From contig JASLNR010000018.1 of assembly GCA_030745885.1 (NCBI GenBank), positions 1 to 25,119 on the forward strand: DNA of 25,119 nucleotides. The letters are read 5' to 3'. A model generated the notes under the pieces. It made no database searches, was not told where the DNA came from, and worked only from the letters and a program-made list of their open reading frames with translations. Source of the stretch: Candidatus Thalassarchaeaceae archaeon (GTDB taxonomy: Archaea > Thermoplasmatota > Poseidoniia > Poseidoniales > Thalassarchaeaceae). The position numbers and the translations under genes are program-made. Shown here piece after piece: positions 1-6,447 of the stretch (position 1 is the first letter of the stretch; each line of letters starts with the position of its first letter).

Positions 1-210
1 ACTACCAGACGTGTCTCATCGCTGTTGAACGAACTCGACACCATCGGCCTGATTATGGCAAGAAATGTCAGTAAGGGCAGGGGCGGCCGAAGCAAGCAAG
101 TTAACTCCGCCATTCCCAAGGCTATCGATGCGATATCCCTCTTGAGCGAGAGTGAGCCTCTAATCAACGATGCCTCCCTAGGGAAGTATCATCTCCAAGG
201 ACATCTGTGA
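1..210 (+). CDS. orc1: Orc1/Cdc6 replication initiator, C-terminal fragment
   Basis: The frame is open from the left edge of the window and ends in TGA at 208-210, so only the last 69 residues are present. They resemble the C-terminal winged-helix domain of archaeal Orc1/Cdc6 origin-binding ATPases: the stretch TTRRVSSLLNELDTIGLI followed by a basic turn ending KGRGGRSK matches the recognition-helix and wing pattern of that family. These proteins bind origin recognition boxes and load the MCM helicase. The AAA+ domain lies upstream of the window and cannot be checked. The gene overlaps the next one by four bases (GTGA). An AT-rich dyad region about 4.7 kb downstream could be a related origin. 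An unrelated winged-helix protein is possible but less likely. Confidence 0.72.
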   Translation, partial: TTRRVSSLLNELDTIGLIMARNVSKGRGGRSKQVNSAIPKAIDAISLLSESEPLINDASLGKYHLQGHL

Positions 211-782
211 GCAGAGCGGTTCCGACAACGGTTATACCGAAAGGGCAGGTCGCCGGCTCGATGTCAGAAGATGGCTCCGAGTGGATGAATGCCCTGCTGA
301 GACCAAGCATCACCATGTCTGCGGGTGCGATTGTCCTCGGGTCATGGGTCCTCTTCCTAACCGCTGTAAACATGATCAGCGGCGCATACTCGCCGGGCAA
401 CAAGGTTCTTTGGATTGGTTTTCTGACTGATGGCGTCCCCTATACTGCGGAGATGGCCTTGGTTCTCGATGACGTCGTGTTCGGGGCTCTCGGCGTTGCT
501 CTACTAGCTGCCGGAATAGTTTGCATGGGAAAGGCTCGCGAGGATGGGTTCACAGGATGGTTCCTTGGGCTTTCCCATAGCCCCATCTTCACTAGCCTTT
601 TGTCCCTTAGCGGGGGAGTATCTCGATTGCTGGCTAGCTGGATGATTCTCGTTGGTGTGACCTTCTACATTGTATGGAGCGCATTAAACACAACTTGGGT
701 CGACCCAGGGGTGTATTCAGTTACCATTGCCCTAGTGGCCTCCGGATTGGGGCTCCACGTCCTCCAAGCGGCGGAGTCATGA
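207..782 (+). CDS. Hypothetical four-helix membrane protein
   Basis: This is a 191-residue protein that I do not recognise. Four hydrophobic segments lie at about residues 36-57, 85-107, 140-160 and 168-187, separated by short polar loops, so it is very probably an integral membrane protein. I chose the GTG at 207 because it overlaps the orc1 stop codon (GTGA) and has AAGGA five bases upstream. An ATG at 261 would give a shorter form that still contains all four helices. The overlap suggests co-translation with orc1, although that does not prove a replication role. The TGA stop at 780-782 directly abuts the stop of the convergent gene at 783, so there is no space for a separate terminator. 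No catalytic motif is visible. Confidence 0.75.
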   Translation: MSRAVPTTVIPKGQVAGSMSEDGSEWMNALLRPSITMSAGAIVLGSWVLFLTAVNMISGAYSPGNKVLWIGFLTDGVPYTAEMALVLDDVVFGALGVALLAAGIVCMGKAREDGFTGWFLGLSHSPIFTSLLSLSGGVSRLLASWMILVGVTFYIVWSALNTTWVDPGVYSVTIALVASGLGLHVLQAAES

Positions 783-1802
783 TCACTCGGCCCTTTCGAA
801 ACCGCCCAGCAACTTCCTGCAACGCTGCTTGGATTCCTCGCTGCACCACCTGATGACGACTCCGCTACCCGGCTGCCCATAGAGCACCACCGAACCTAAT
901 GGTGCCAGAGGGTGCATTAACAGGGTAGCTAGGTCTTCTTCTCCTTTCACCTCCAAGAGGTGAGTCGTGCCATCTTCCATCCAAGAGACCATTGCTTGCT
1001 CGCAGGCTTCCAATAACGAGGGAGTGAGTGAGCCGGCGGGACTTTCGCACTGCAACACCCCGCCGTAAGCGGAGGAGTCGATTCCCTCGGCTCCTTCCCA
1101 GGTCCGTCTCCTTGTGCAGCCGTCTACCAAGGCGATGTCTGCTGGTCGGCCTAGAACCTGCAGAGAAAGAACGGTGACGTCTCCAACGGCGATGACCGGG
1201 GCTGACTCGGTCCCGATGTGAGCAATGACCTTCGACATGGCTACTGAGGGGTCATCCTCAGGCCCCTGTACCAACTGGCCGAACGGATCCTTGAGCTCTG
1301 CTTCGACCTCGGGAGTCAGGTTGACCCTTCCCTCTCTAACCGAACTTGGAATCCAAGGCAGGCCGGTGCGATCAATCTCACCGTTCCTGATTCGCGAGCT
1401 CGATATCGGGGCCCCATCCCAAGCCATGAGATGCTCGACCTCAATGATTTCGAGCGGCAGAAGATGATTGTGCAATCTAATGGAGTTGATCTCGGCACAC
1501 GCGGACCGCGTCTCGAGGGTGCAAGTGATGGCGCTCGCGTTAGGGTGGGTTGGAGCTGGGCCGAAAGAATCCTCCAGAATCCCGAAGCTAATGCGCTCGG
1601 CTGACTCCGGGCCCATTCTATCACGAATTTCCTGGCATCGTTCCTCCCATGCCAGGATTCGAGGATCCTTGGAATGAGCGGATGAGTCCGAGGTCAGCCA
1701 GACCTCTACAGAAGTGCAGGCTTCGAGCGAACTCTCCAATAGTCGGACATGGCCATCGTGAAACCGATCGAAGGTGCCGCCGATGAGGCCGACTTCGTGC
1801 AT
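783..1802 (-). CDS. coaD: Fused phosphopantetheine adenylyltransferase and GTP-dependent dephospho-CoA kinase
   Basis: The 339-residue protein carries the last two steps of CoA synthesis in one chain. Residues about 1-160 are a nucleotidyltransferase of the archaeal CoaD type: GGTFDRFHDGH at 8-18 is the GTFDxxHxGH nucleotide-binding motif, and ISSSRIRNG at 133-141 is the conserved ISSSxIR site. Residues about 165-339 match the archaeal GTP-dependent dephospho-CoA kinase family (DUF359): VGDVT at 206-210, ALVDGCTRR near 224-232, SPAGSLT near 254, KGEEDLA at 286-292 and GSVVLYGQP near 303-311. The frame stays open to a GTG at 1877, but the ATG at 1802 starts exactly where CoaD proteins begin and has GGAG eight bases upstream. 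The gene is preceded by a 387-base non-coding stretch. Domain calls come from recognised motifs, and bifunctionality is inferred. Confidence 0.88.
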   Translation of the reverse strand: MHEVGLIGGTFDRFHDGHVRLLESSLEACTSVEVWLTSDSSAHSKDPRILAWEERCQEIRDRMGPESAERISFGILEDSFGPAPTHPNASAITCTLETRSACAEINSIRLHNHLLPLEIIEVEHLMAWDGAPISSSRIRNGEIDRTGLPWIPSSVREGRVNLTPEVEAELKDPFGQLVQGPEDDPSVAMSKVIAHIGTESAPVIAVGDVTVLSLQVLGRPADIALVDGCTRRRTWEGAEGIDSSAYGGVLQCESPAGSLTPSLLEACEQAMVSWMEDGTTHLLEVKGEEDLATLLMHPLAPLGSVVLYGQPGSGVVIRWCSEESKQRCRKLLGGFERAE

Positions 1803-2189
1803 CAGGACTCCGCCATGAGGCCATGCTTTGAGTGCTGTGGGGGATTGTGTGCCCCGGGGCGTAACGGCCACCTTCACGGCGTAGCTCGGGTGCCTGACCC
1901 ACCCCGGGACGTCTGTCGGATTGCGGGGTAGTCCCTTGATTCATTCTATACAGTCCTCAGGGGACCTAACGCAATCCGGCCACCTGAATTGCGCCAACGA
2001 TCATTCCGCACAGACGGTCACGCTGGTCTTCGACAGGTGGTCACCCATTCCGTGGTGCCGTGTTTCATCCTCCACCTCCGGCGAGGGGGTTTCGTCCGCA
2101 CGGTGTTGCCGGTTGGGCATCATGTGGCACCCTGAGACACACAAGAACCCAACGGTCCCAGAAAAGAGTGATTTCCAAAGGATTTCGAA
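1803..2189. other. 387-base non-coding gap with stem-loops
   Basis: No convincing gene lies here. The only sizeable open frame (1921-2211, plus strand) has no recognisable family, runs into the end of the 869-residue gene on the opposite strand and looks random. The stretch contains a 66-base hairpin (1915-1980), a C/G-rich hairpin (about 2071-2089) and a GTTGGG/CCCAAC stem (2109-2155). Directly downstream of the TGA of the minus-strand gene at 2190 is a T-rich run on that strand (about 2163-2170), which may act as a weak archaeal terminator. The region could be a long 5' leader for the CoA gene, a small RNA gene or both. I find no SRP, RNase P or tRNA signature. Confidence 0.5.
1915..1980 (+). 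other. Long imperfect hairpin, possible structured RNA
   Basis: Bases 1915-1925 pair with 1970-1980 (11 pairs, one G-U). Bases 1929-1930 pair with 1967-1968. Bases 1931-1939 pair with 1957-1965 (9 pairs, one G-U). That gives about 22 pairs around a 17-base loop. Both G-U pairs exist only if the plus strand is transcribed; on the minus strand they would be C-A mismatches. This weakly favours a plus-strand RNA, although both flanking genes are on the minus strand. No known RNA family is recognised. Confidence 0.45.
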
Positions 2190-4799
2190 TCAAGAAAGGG
2201 CTTCGTGGTAGCCCGAGCGACCCAGGATGAGTCTTTCGGCAACTGAATGGTCGCCGTCCATCATCATCTCAGTGGTGAATTCCGGCCATCTCTCCACTGG
2301 TTGGGCTAGCCAGCCTACAAGGCCATGCGTTCTACCCGAGGTTGGTGGCTTCTTGTCACGTGCGGATTCGAGTGCATCGAGCAAATCCATCAACGCATCG
2401 AGGTTTCCTGTAGGCGAGTCATCGCCGGACATGCTCCGCATCAGATTCTGGAGGGGTTGCAACAATTCGGGGTCGCAACCGGGGTGCGGGACCGATGAGA
2501 GCCCTGGAGCAGTGCAATTCTCGCCAATAGGGCGGAGGATGGTTGCGCACCAAGGTGATTGGTAGAGTAAAAGATCGTCTAAGGCGTCCTCTTGCAGAAT
2601 TCGAATGAGGATCTCAGAGGCAACCGGGGCCCACCATCCAGATGGCAAATCTCTGCAAATGAGCCGAAGCCCCTCCAAGTCTACCTTTTGTTTACCCAAG
2701 GCGTAATCCAGAAGCTTGGACCAAGTATTGAGGCTGTGGCCTATTGGCAACTGCAATCCCCTGTCCCTGATTCTGCGAATAGCCGCTTCGTGCTCCTCGG
2801 GCTGACTCTGGCTATTTTCGTACAACCATGTCACCCCCCTTAACGCAGATAGGGATTCTCCCGGGGGTTCAGTCAACCATGCCTCCACAGCCCAATTGAG
2901 AATTTCCCCGTGAGAATCGTCAGGCAGCCAAGCAGAATTCTGGATGAATTGGGAGGCTAGCCATGCTGCGCCCCTATTTGCTTGGACGGGATCTATGGCC
3001 GGCCATGATCTAAGTAGGTTGTCCGGATCATCCCTGAGCTTTGCGGTTATCTTCTCCGCATACAATTCTAATACTGAGTCGGGTGCTTGGTCGGCGACAC
3101 TGGAAATCTTGTCTATGGGGAGGTGATCGACATCCATCAGGGCTAGCCATTCTGGATCAATCCTGGATGAGAGTCTTTGCCACCTTGGCCATCTAGCCCA
3201 CTGGGGCGAGGCAATCCAAGCTGCGAGAGGGTACCTCGCCTCCAACTGATTGTCCCATTCCTCATCACCTTCGGGAAACTGTGATGCCGCCGATCGGACA
3301 ATCGATGACATGTCCCCGTCTAGCTTGACTGGAGTGAAGCTCTGATGGGAAGTACGCCCGATAATCTCCCAAGGGGAGATGGTGAGCTGTTTGTCATCGA
3401 AGTTCGATGTGATGGGCTTTGTCTCCTCCATTATCCTGATTGGGATCGCCTTTCCTCCTTTGGGGGAGAGGCACATCCATGGGATAGTTCTCAAACGATC
3501 CAAATCCAGTCTGTCGAAATTTTCAAAGGGCGACATCATCTCATCTAGAATCACCAGCCTTAGATGGGGGTGCGAAGCGGCAACAGATAGAACGTCATGG
3601 GGCAAGTGTGCGCCTATCTCCAGAACTAGAGGGGATGCTTCGATTTCCTGCAAGGACCAGCGAATGAGTGACTCACTGGCAGACTTCCTCAGCCCTCTGA
3701 GATCGACTAGTCTGATAGAAGATTCCTCTATCGAGAATCTGGCATTCCCCCAGTCTCTCCTGAAGCGCCTCCATGTCGAGTCGTCTGTCTTGATCCTCTT
3801 GATAGTAGAGATGCGGGCACGGAGGGCCTGTAGCCGCCTTCTTCGCTCATGGTCCGTGATCCTTGGATGCGCCGTCTTGATCCAATGATCCAATGCTGAC
3901 AGGGGGTACACCCTACCCTCAATTTGCAAGCCCCCCAAATCAGCGACCACCACGGCATTAGACTTTGCAGATCTAAGCAGGACAGACCTAGGGAGCCTCC
4001 CCTTGATTGGAGCAGCAATCGGCTGACTAGGGCGGACATCGGGGGCCATTTCGTGACATGAGCCCAGAACCCAAGGTCCACGGTGGTATGCCATCTCAGC
4101 TAGGGGAGGGTCTGGCCTCGAGTCCGGGGGCGAGAACCACGTCCCGGGAGGGGCGGTGATGGGGAAATCCGCATCTAGCAACTTGGCCCTAATCACCCCT
4201 ACAACTGAGGCCCGGCCCACGTACGCCTCGATTCTCTCCGGATCTGTGGGGTCAGAGGGGGCTTCCACCTCCTCCCTTTTGTCGAGATTGAGCCAGCGTG
4301 GAAATCGCTCGGTCAATACAGCCCAACCCCAAGACACCCCTTTATTTCTCATGGAAGCAGGATTGTCGCCCAAGGGCGCCGGCAGACGATTCGGAATTGG
4401 CACCATAGGATCGCTAGGCGGATCGAGGAAGCAAAGGAGGAGATTGGCCTCATCTCGTGAGATGACGCAGCAGCAGTTTCGATTCGAAGGTAGTTCGGTG
4501 ACGTTCAGTGCCTTCGACCACTCGTCATCCTGGAGCATCGCCCACCCCTTCTCAGTCAAACGAATCTGAGCCCCACGACTCCCGGGTGGCAAGTCGCTGG
4601 AGACCAAACCCTCCTCCCTCATTCTGCGAATTTCCGCCGATGCGTGAGGAACCCTCAGACCGGAGTCTAGAGCTAACTCGCTCACTGTGGCATCACCCTC
4701 TGCGACCCTTGAAATGAGCCTAGAACGATGTTTGCTCCTAATTCTTCGAGGGGAGATCTGGCGAGTCTCGCCGGAGTCGCTCTCGGAACCAATTGACAC
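2190..4799 (-). CDS. Large winged-helix protein of unknown function
   Basis: The 869-residue product is not recognised as a whole. Residues about 20-90 look like a MarR/ArsR-type winged helix: a basic first helix (RSKHRSRLISRVAEG), a helix-turn-helix (TVSELALDSGLRVPHASAEIRRMREEGLV) and a wing ending in LTEKGWAML. The rest shows no signal peptide, membrane segment, Walker motif or obvious catalytic site. Residues about 370-470 alternate strands and helices, and the C-terminal half is rich in Trp and Leu with helical repeat character. The GTG start is supported by AGGTGAT with five bases of spacing. Transcription starts in the AT-rich divergent region upstream, which holds inverted repeats, so autoregulation is plausible. 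The T/A-ending codon use is somewhat higher than in the sucCD end of the window. A DNA-binding regulator or scaffold is my inference. Confidence 0.8.
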   Translation of the reverse strand: MSIGSESDSGETRQISPRRIRSKHRSRLISRVAEGDATVSELALDSGLRVPHASAEIRRMREEGLVSSDLPPGSRGAQIRLTEKGWAMLQDDEWSKALNVTELPSNRNCCCVISRDEANLLLCFLDPPSDPMVPIPNRLPAPLGDNPASMRNKGVSWGWAVLTERFPRWLNLDKREEVEAPSDPTDPERIEAYVGRASVVGVIRAKLLDADFPITAPPGTWFSPPDSRPDPPLAEMAYHRGPWVLGSCHEMAPDVRPSQPIAAPIKGRLPRSVLLRSAKSNAVVVADLGGLQIEGRVYPLSALDHWIKTAHPRITDHERRRRLQALRARISTIKRIKTDDSTWRRFRRDWGNARFSIEESSIRLVDLRGLRKSASESLIRWSLQEIEASPLVLEIGAHLPHDVLSVAASHPHLRLVILDEMMSPFENFDRLDLDRLRTIPWMCLSPKGGKAIPIRIMEETKPITSNFDDKQLTISPWEIIGRTSHQSFTPVKLDGDMSSIVRSAASQFPEGDEEWDNQLEARYPLAAWIASPQWARWPRWQRLSSRIDPEWLALMDVDHLPIDKISSVADQAPDSVLELYAEKITAKLRDDPDNLLRSWPAIDPVQANRGAAWLASQFIQNSAWLPDDSHGEILNWAVEAWLTEPPGESLSALRGVTWLYENSQSQPEEHEAAIRRIRDRGLQLPIGHSLNTWSKLLDYALGKQKVDLEGLRLICRDLPSGWWAPVASEILIRILQEDALDDLLLYQSPWCATILRPIGENCTAPGLSSVPHPGCDPELLQPLQNLMRSMSGDDSPTGNLDALMDLLDALESARDKKPPTSGRTHGLVGWLAQPVERWPEFTTEMMMDGDHSVAERLILGRSGYHEALS

Positions 4800-4836
4800 G
4801 AAATATCACCTACAAATAAAGTCGAATTGTAACATA

Positions 4837-4861
4837 GTAATAAATTATGTTATTTTATTAC
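4837..4861. repeat. Inverted repeat GTAATAAA-N9-TTTATTAC
   Basis: The two 8-base arms at 4837-4844 and 4854-4861 are perfect complements, with a 9-base spacer. A second repeat, AACATA/TATGTT (4831-4836 and 4846-4851), overlaps it. The centre lies about 50 bases upstream of the GTG of the large winged-helix gene, a suitable place for a dimeric repressor to act on that promoter. The binding partner is unknown. Confidence 0.55.
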
Positions 4862-4875
4862 ATTTAATTACATAT

Positions 4876-4886
4876 TTCCACTGGAA
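4876..4886. other. ORB-like dyad TTCCACTGGAA
   Basis: This is a perfect TTCCA/TGGAA dyad around a single central base. It resembles the core dyad of archaeal origin recognition boxes, in which TTCCA and TGGAA flank one base. The G-rich tail that normally follows an ORB is not visible, and only one copy with this exact core was found in the region. It is a weak but position-appropriate candidate for Orc1 binding, given the orc1 end at 210. Confidence 0.35.
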
Positions 4887-4984
4887 TAAGTGCTGCTTCC
4901 AATAATACACCAAATATTGGCGGTAATTACAACCATAATTATGTCACAATATGTAACAAACGAGGCGAAATACATACAGAAGCG

Positions 4985-4992
4985 TTATATTA
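4985..4992 (+). promoter_or_regulatory. Possible TATA box for the small winged-helix gene
   Basis: TTATATTA at 4985-4992 is the best archaeal TATA-like element ahead of the gene starting at 5054. Transcription would be expected to start about 25 bases downstream, near 5012-5018, where a perfect hairpin begins. This rests on sequence appearance only. Confidence 0.35.
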
Positions 4993-5014
4993 CCCTCCGC
5001 TCTCCTGTGGAGGA

Positions 5015-5032
5015 CGGCTCCGTCTGGAGCCG
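5015..5032 (+). other. Stable leader hairpin upstream of the small winged-helix gene
   Basis: CGGCTCC pairs perfectly with GGAGCCG across a GTCT loop (7 base pairs). It ends 11 bases before the GGTGAT ribosome site of the gene at 5054. A weaker CTCC/GGAG stem sits just upstream at 5002-5012. If transcription starts near the predicted position, the hairpin would be at the very 5' end of the mRNA and could protect it or affect translation. Confidence 0.4.
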
Positions 5033-5053
5033 CTGATAGCCCAGGTGATAGAG

Positions 5054-5305
5054 ATGAGGACGACCAGACTAAGACAGAAGATCAAGAAATTCCTAGACGA
5101 GAGAGGTGAGGCCAACACGACCGAGATTCTCGAGCACGTGAACTCGACTATGAGGCACGGTACGACGCCTCAGCAACTAGGAAACGTGCTTTCGAAGGAT
5201 AAGGATATCCTGAAGGTCGCCACCACCAAGCGCGGAGGCGCGTTGTCGGGGAGATACGAAATTTGCGTTTGGCAGGTCCGCCCAGGCGCGCTCGAGAAGA
5301 ACTGA
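5054..5305 (+). CDS. Small winged-helix DNA-binding protein
   Basis: This encodes an 83-residue basic protein. The first 35 residues (RLRQKIKKFLDERGEANTTEILEHVN) and the following TTPQQLGNVLSKDKDIL fit a helix-turn-helix in which TTPQQLGNVLS is the recognition helix. The ending GALSGRYEICVWQ would be the wing strands. I chose the ATG at 5054 because GGTGAT, a perfect match to the expected anti-Shine-Dalgarno, lies four bases upstream; a GTG at 5045 falls inside that site. It is transcribed away from the 869-residue winged-helix gene, and the two share the AT-rich region. Its stop at 5303-5305 is one base from the stop of the convergent aldolase gene. It may be a local or chromatin-associated regulator; the target is unknown. 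Confidence 0.75.
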   Translation: MRTTRLRQKIKKFLDERGEANTTEILEHVNSTMRHGTTPQQLGNVLSKDKDILKVATTKRGGALSGRYEICVWQVRPGALEKN

Positions 5306-5306
5306 G

Positions 5307-6356
5307 TCAAGCTTCCAGTTTCCAATTATCCAGTTCCTCGCTCCAATCACCGCTTCGAGCCAATCTGTTCATCTTTGCACGGTGAGCGAAGGCCCGTTTG
5401 CTGGCAGTAGCAGAATCAATGTGAGGAAGATCGGTTTCTGCACTAGCCCATACCCGAAGGGCCTCGGACTGGAGGGCCCTTCCATATGAGTAGGAGAGTT
5501 GCCATGGGTGCTCGACAGCCATCATATTCATCAGATTTAGATGGGCCGTTGCGTCTTCGTCAGACTGTCCACCCGAGAGGAACACGATGCCGGGAAGGTC
5601 GGGTGGGACGTGCTGAGTCAGGCAATCCACGGTCAATTGGGCAACCTCTTCCCTCGAAATCTGGGTCTCGCAACCCTTGCCGGCGATTACCATGTTTGGC
5701 TTGAGCAGGGAGCCAGGAATGTGCACGCCTTGGGCGGCACATTCAGCGAAGGTCGCATCCAGGGTCAGGGCCGTGACTTCGAAGCAACGCTGAGCATCAT
5801 GATCCCCATTCATCAGGACCTCTGGCTCGATTATGGGAACAAGGCCTTGCTCTTGGCAGATAGATGCGTACCGTGCCAGTGCATGGGCGTTTACAGAGAT
5901 GCAAGCCTCGCTTGGGATACCATTCCCAATGCTAATCACAGCACGCCATTTGGCGAAGCGGGCGCCCATGGCGAAGTACTCAGTGCAGCGATCCCTGAGT
6001 CCATCTAGACCCTCTGTAACCTTCTCTCCGGGATGGTGTGCTAGTTCCTTGGCGCCAGTGTCGACCTTGATTCCAGGGTGAATGCCCCTTCTGGACAGCG
6101 CTTCGGGAATCGAGGTGCCGTCGTCCATGAGTTGGCGAATCGTCTCATCGAAAAGGATTACTCCGCTGACGGCCGACTCATAGCCCTCGGTGGCGAGAAG
6201 ATTGGCGCGATACGCCCTCCTGGCCTCTGGTGAGGGCTCGATTCCAACGGCTTGTAGCCTGTTTGACATCGTCCCGTTGCTCTCGTCTGCAGCAAGAACG
6301 CCTCTCCCGGGAGCCACCAATTCCTTCGCTGTCCTCTCCAAGAGTACCTTGTCCAT
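5307..6356 (-). CDS. fba: Class I fructose-bisphosphate aldolase (classical animal/plant type)
   Basis: This 349-residue cytosolic enzyme reversibly cleaves fructose 1,6-bisphosphate to DHAP and glyceraldehyde 3-phosphate. Motifs of the classical class I family are intact: LAADES at 21-26 with the catalytic Asp24, ARFAKW at 132-137 with Lys136, IIEPEV at 175-180 with Glu177, and the Schiff-base Lys219 in LLKPNMV. The length is about that of classical class I aldolases. The C-terminal Tyr found in animal enzymes is absent. The frame extends to an ATG at 6401, but the ATG at 6356 gives the usual family start (MDKVLLERTAKELV) and has GAGG seven bases upstream; 6362 is a near alternative. It follows glpX by 91 bases, suggesting a gluconeogenic pair. 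The family is unusual for archaea, which mostly use DhnA-type aldolase or bifunctional FBPA/P. Confidence 0.93.
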   Translation of the reverse strand: MDKVLLERTAKELVAPGRGVLAADESNGTMSNRLQAVGIEPSPEARRAYRANLLATEGYESAVSGVILFDETIRQLMDDGTSIPEALSRRGIHPGIKVDTGAKELAHHPGEKVTEGLDGLRDRCTEYFAMGARFAKWRAVISIGNGIPSEACISVNAHALARYASICQEQGLVPIIEPEVLMNGDHDAQRCFEVTALTLDATFAECAAQGVHIPGSLLKPNMVIAGKGCETQISREEVAQLTVDCLTQHVPPDLPGIVFLSGGQSDEDATAHLNLMNMMAVEHPWQLSYSYGRALQSEALRVWASAETDLPHIDSATASKRAFAHRAKMNRLARSGDWSEELDNWKLEA

Positions 6357-6447
6357 TACCATGCCTCGTCGTCCCGAGAGTGGAGATAGAAAAGAAGCCA
6401 TCGTTGGAAATCCCTATGGATCAATGGCAGTTAAAGTGAGAAGGGCC

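Larger units (their letters stand above)
4800..5053. promoter_or_regulatory. AT-rich divergent region, candidate oriC or operator cluster
   Basis: The 190 bases from 4800 to about 4990 are by far the most AT-rich part of the window and contain no gene. They separate two divergently transcribed winged-helix genes, so promoters for both must lie here. The region is crowded with dyads: an 8-base inverted repeat at 4837-4861, AACATA/TATGTT at 4831-4851, TTCCACTGGAA at 4876-4886, CCAATA/TATTGG at 4899-4920, GTAATTAC at 4923-4930 and CATAATTATG at 4934-4943. GTAACA also occurs twice, near 4829 and 4953. An operator array is the simplest reading. A replication origin is the alternative, because orc1 ends 4.6 kb away and the 4876 dyad resembles an origin recognition box core. 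Confidence 0.5.

Noticed and set aside
1803..2189. SRP RNA, RNase P RNA or box C/D RNA in the long gap
   Set aside because: The conserved motifs of SRP helix 8, RNase P P4 and boxes C and D were not found on either strand.
1921..2211. 96-residue plus-strand open frame in the 387-base gap
   Set aside because: It has no family resemblance and a random-looking composition, uses a non-ATG start, overlaps the 3' end of the opposite gene, and coincides with the stem-loops.
3379..3888. 169-residue plus-strand open frame
   Set aside because: It lies wholly antisense within the 869-residue gene, and its composition looks like a codon shadow.
5541..6008. 155-residue plus-strand open frame opposite the aldolase
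   Set aside because: It is fully antisense to a confident aldolase gene, with no motif of its own.
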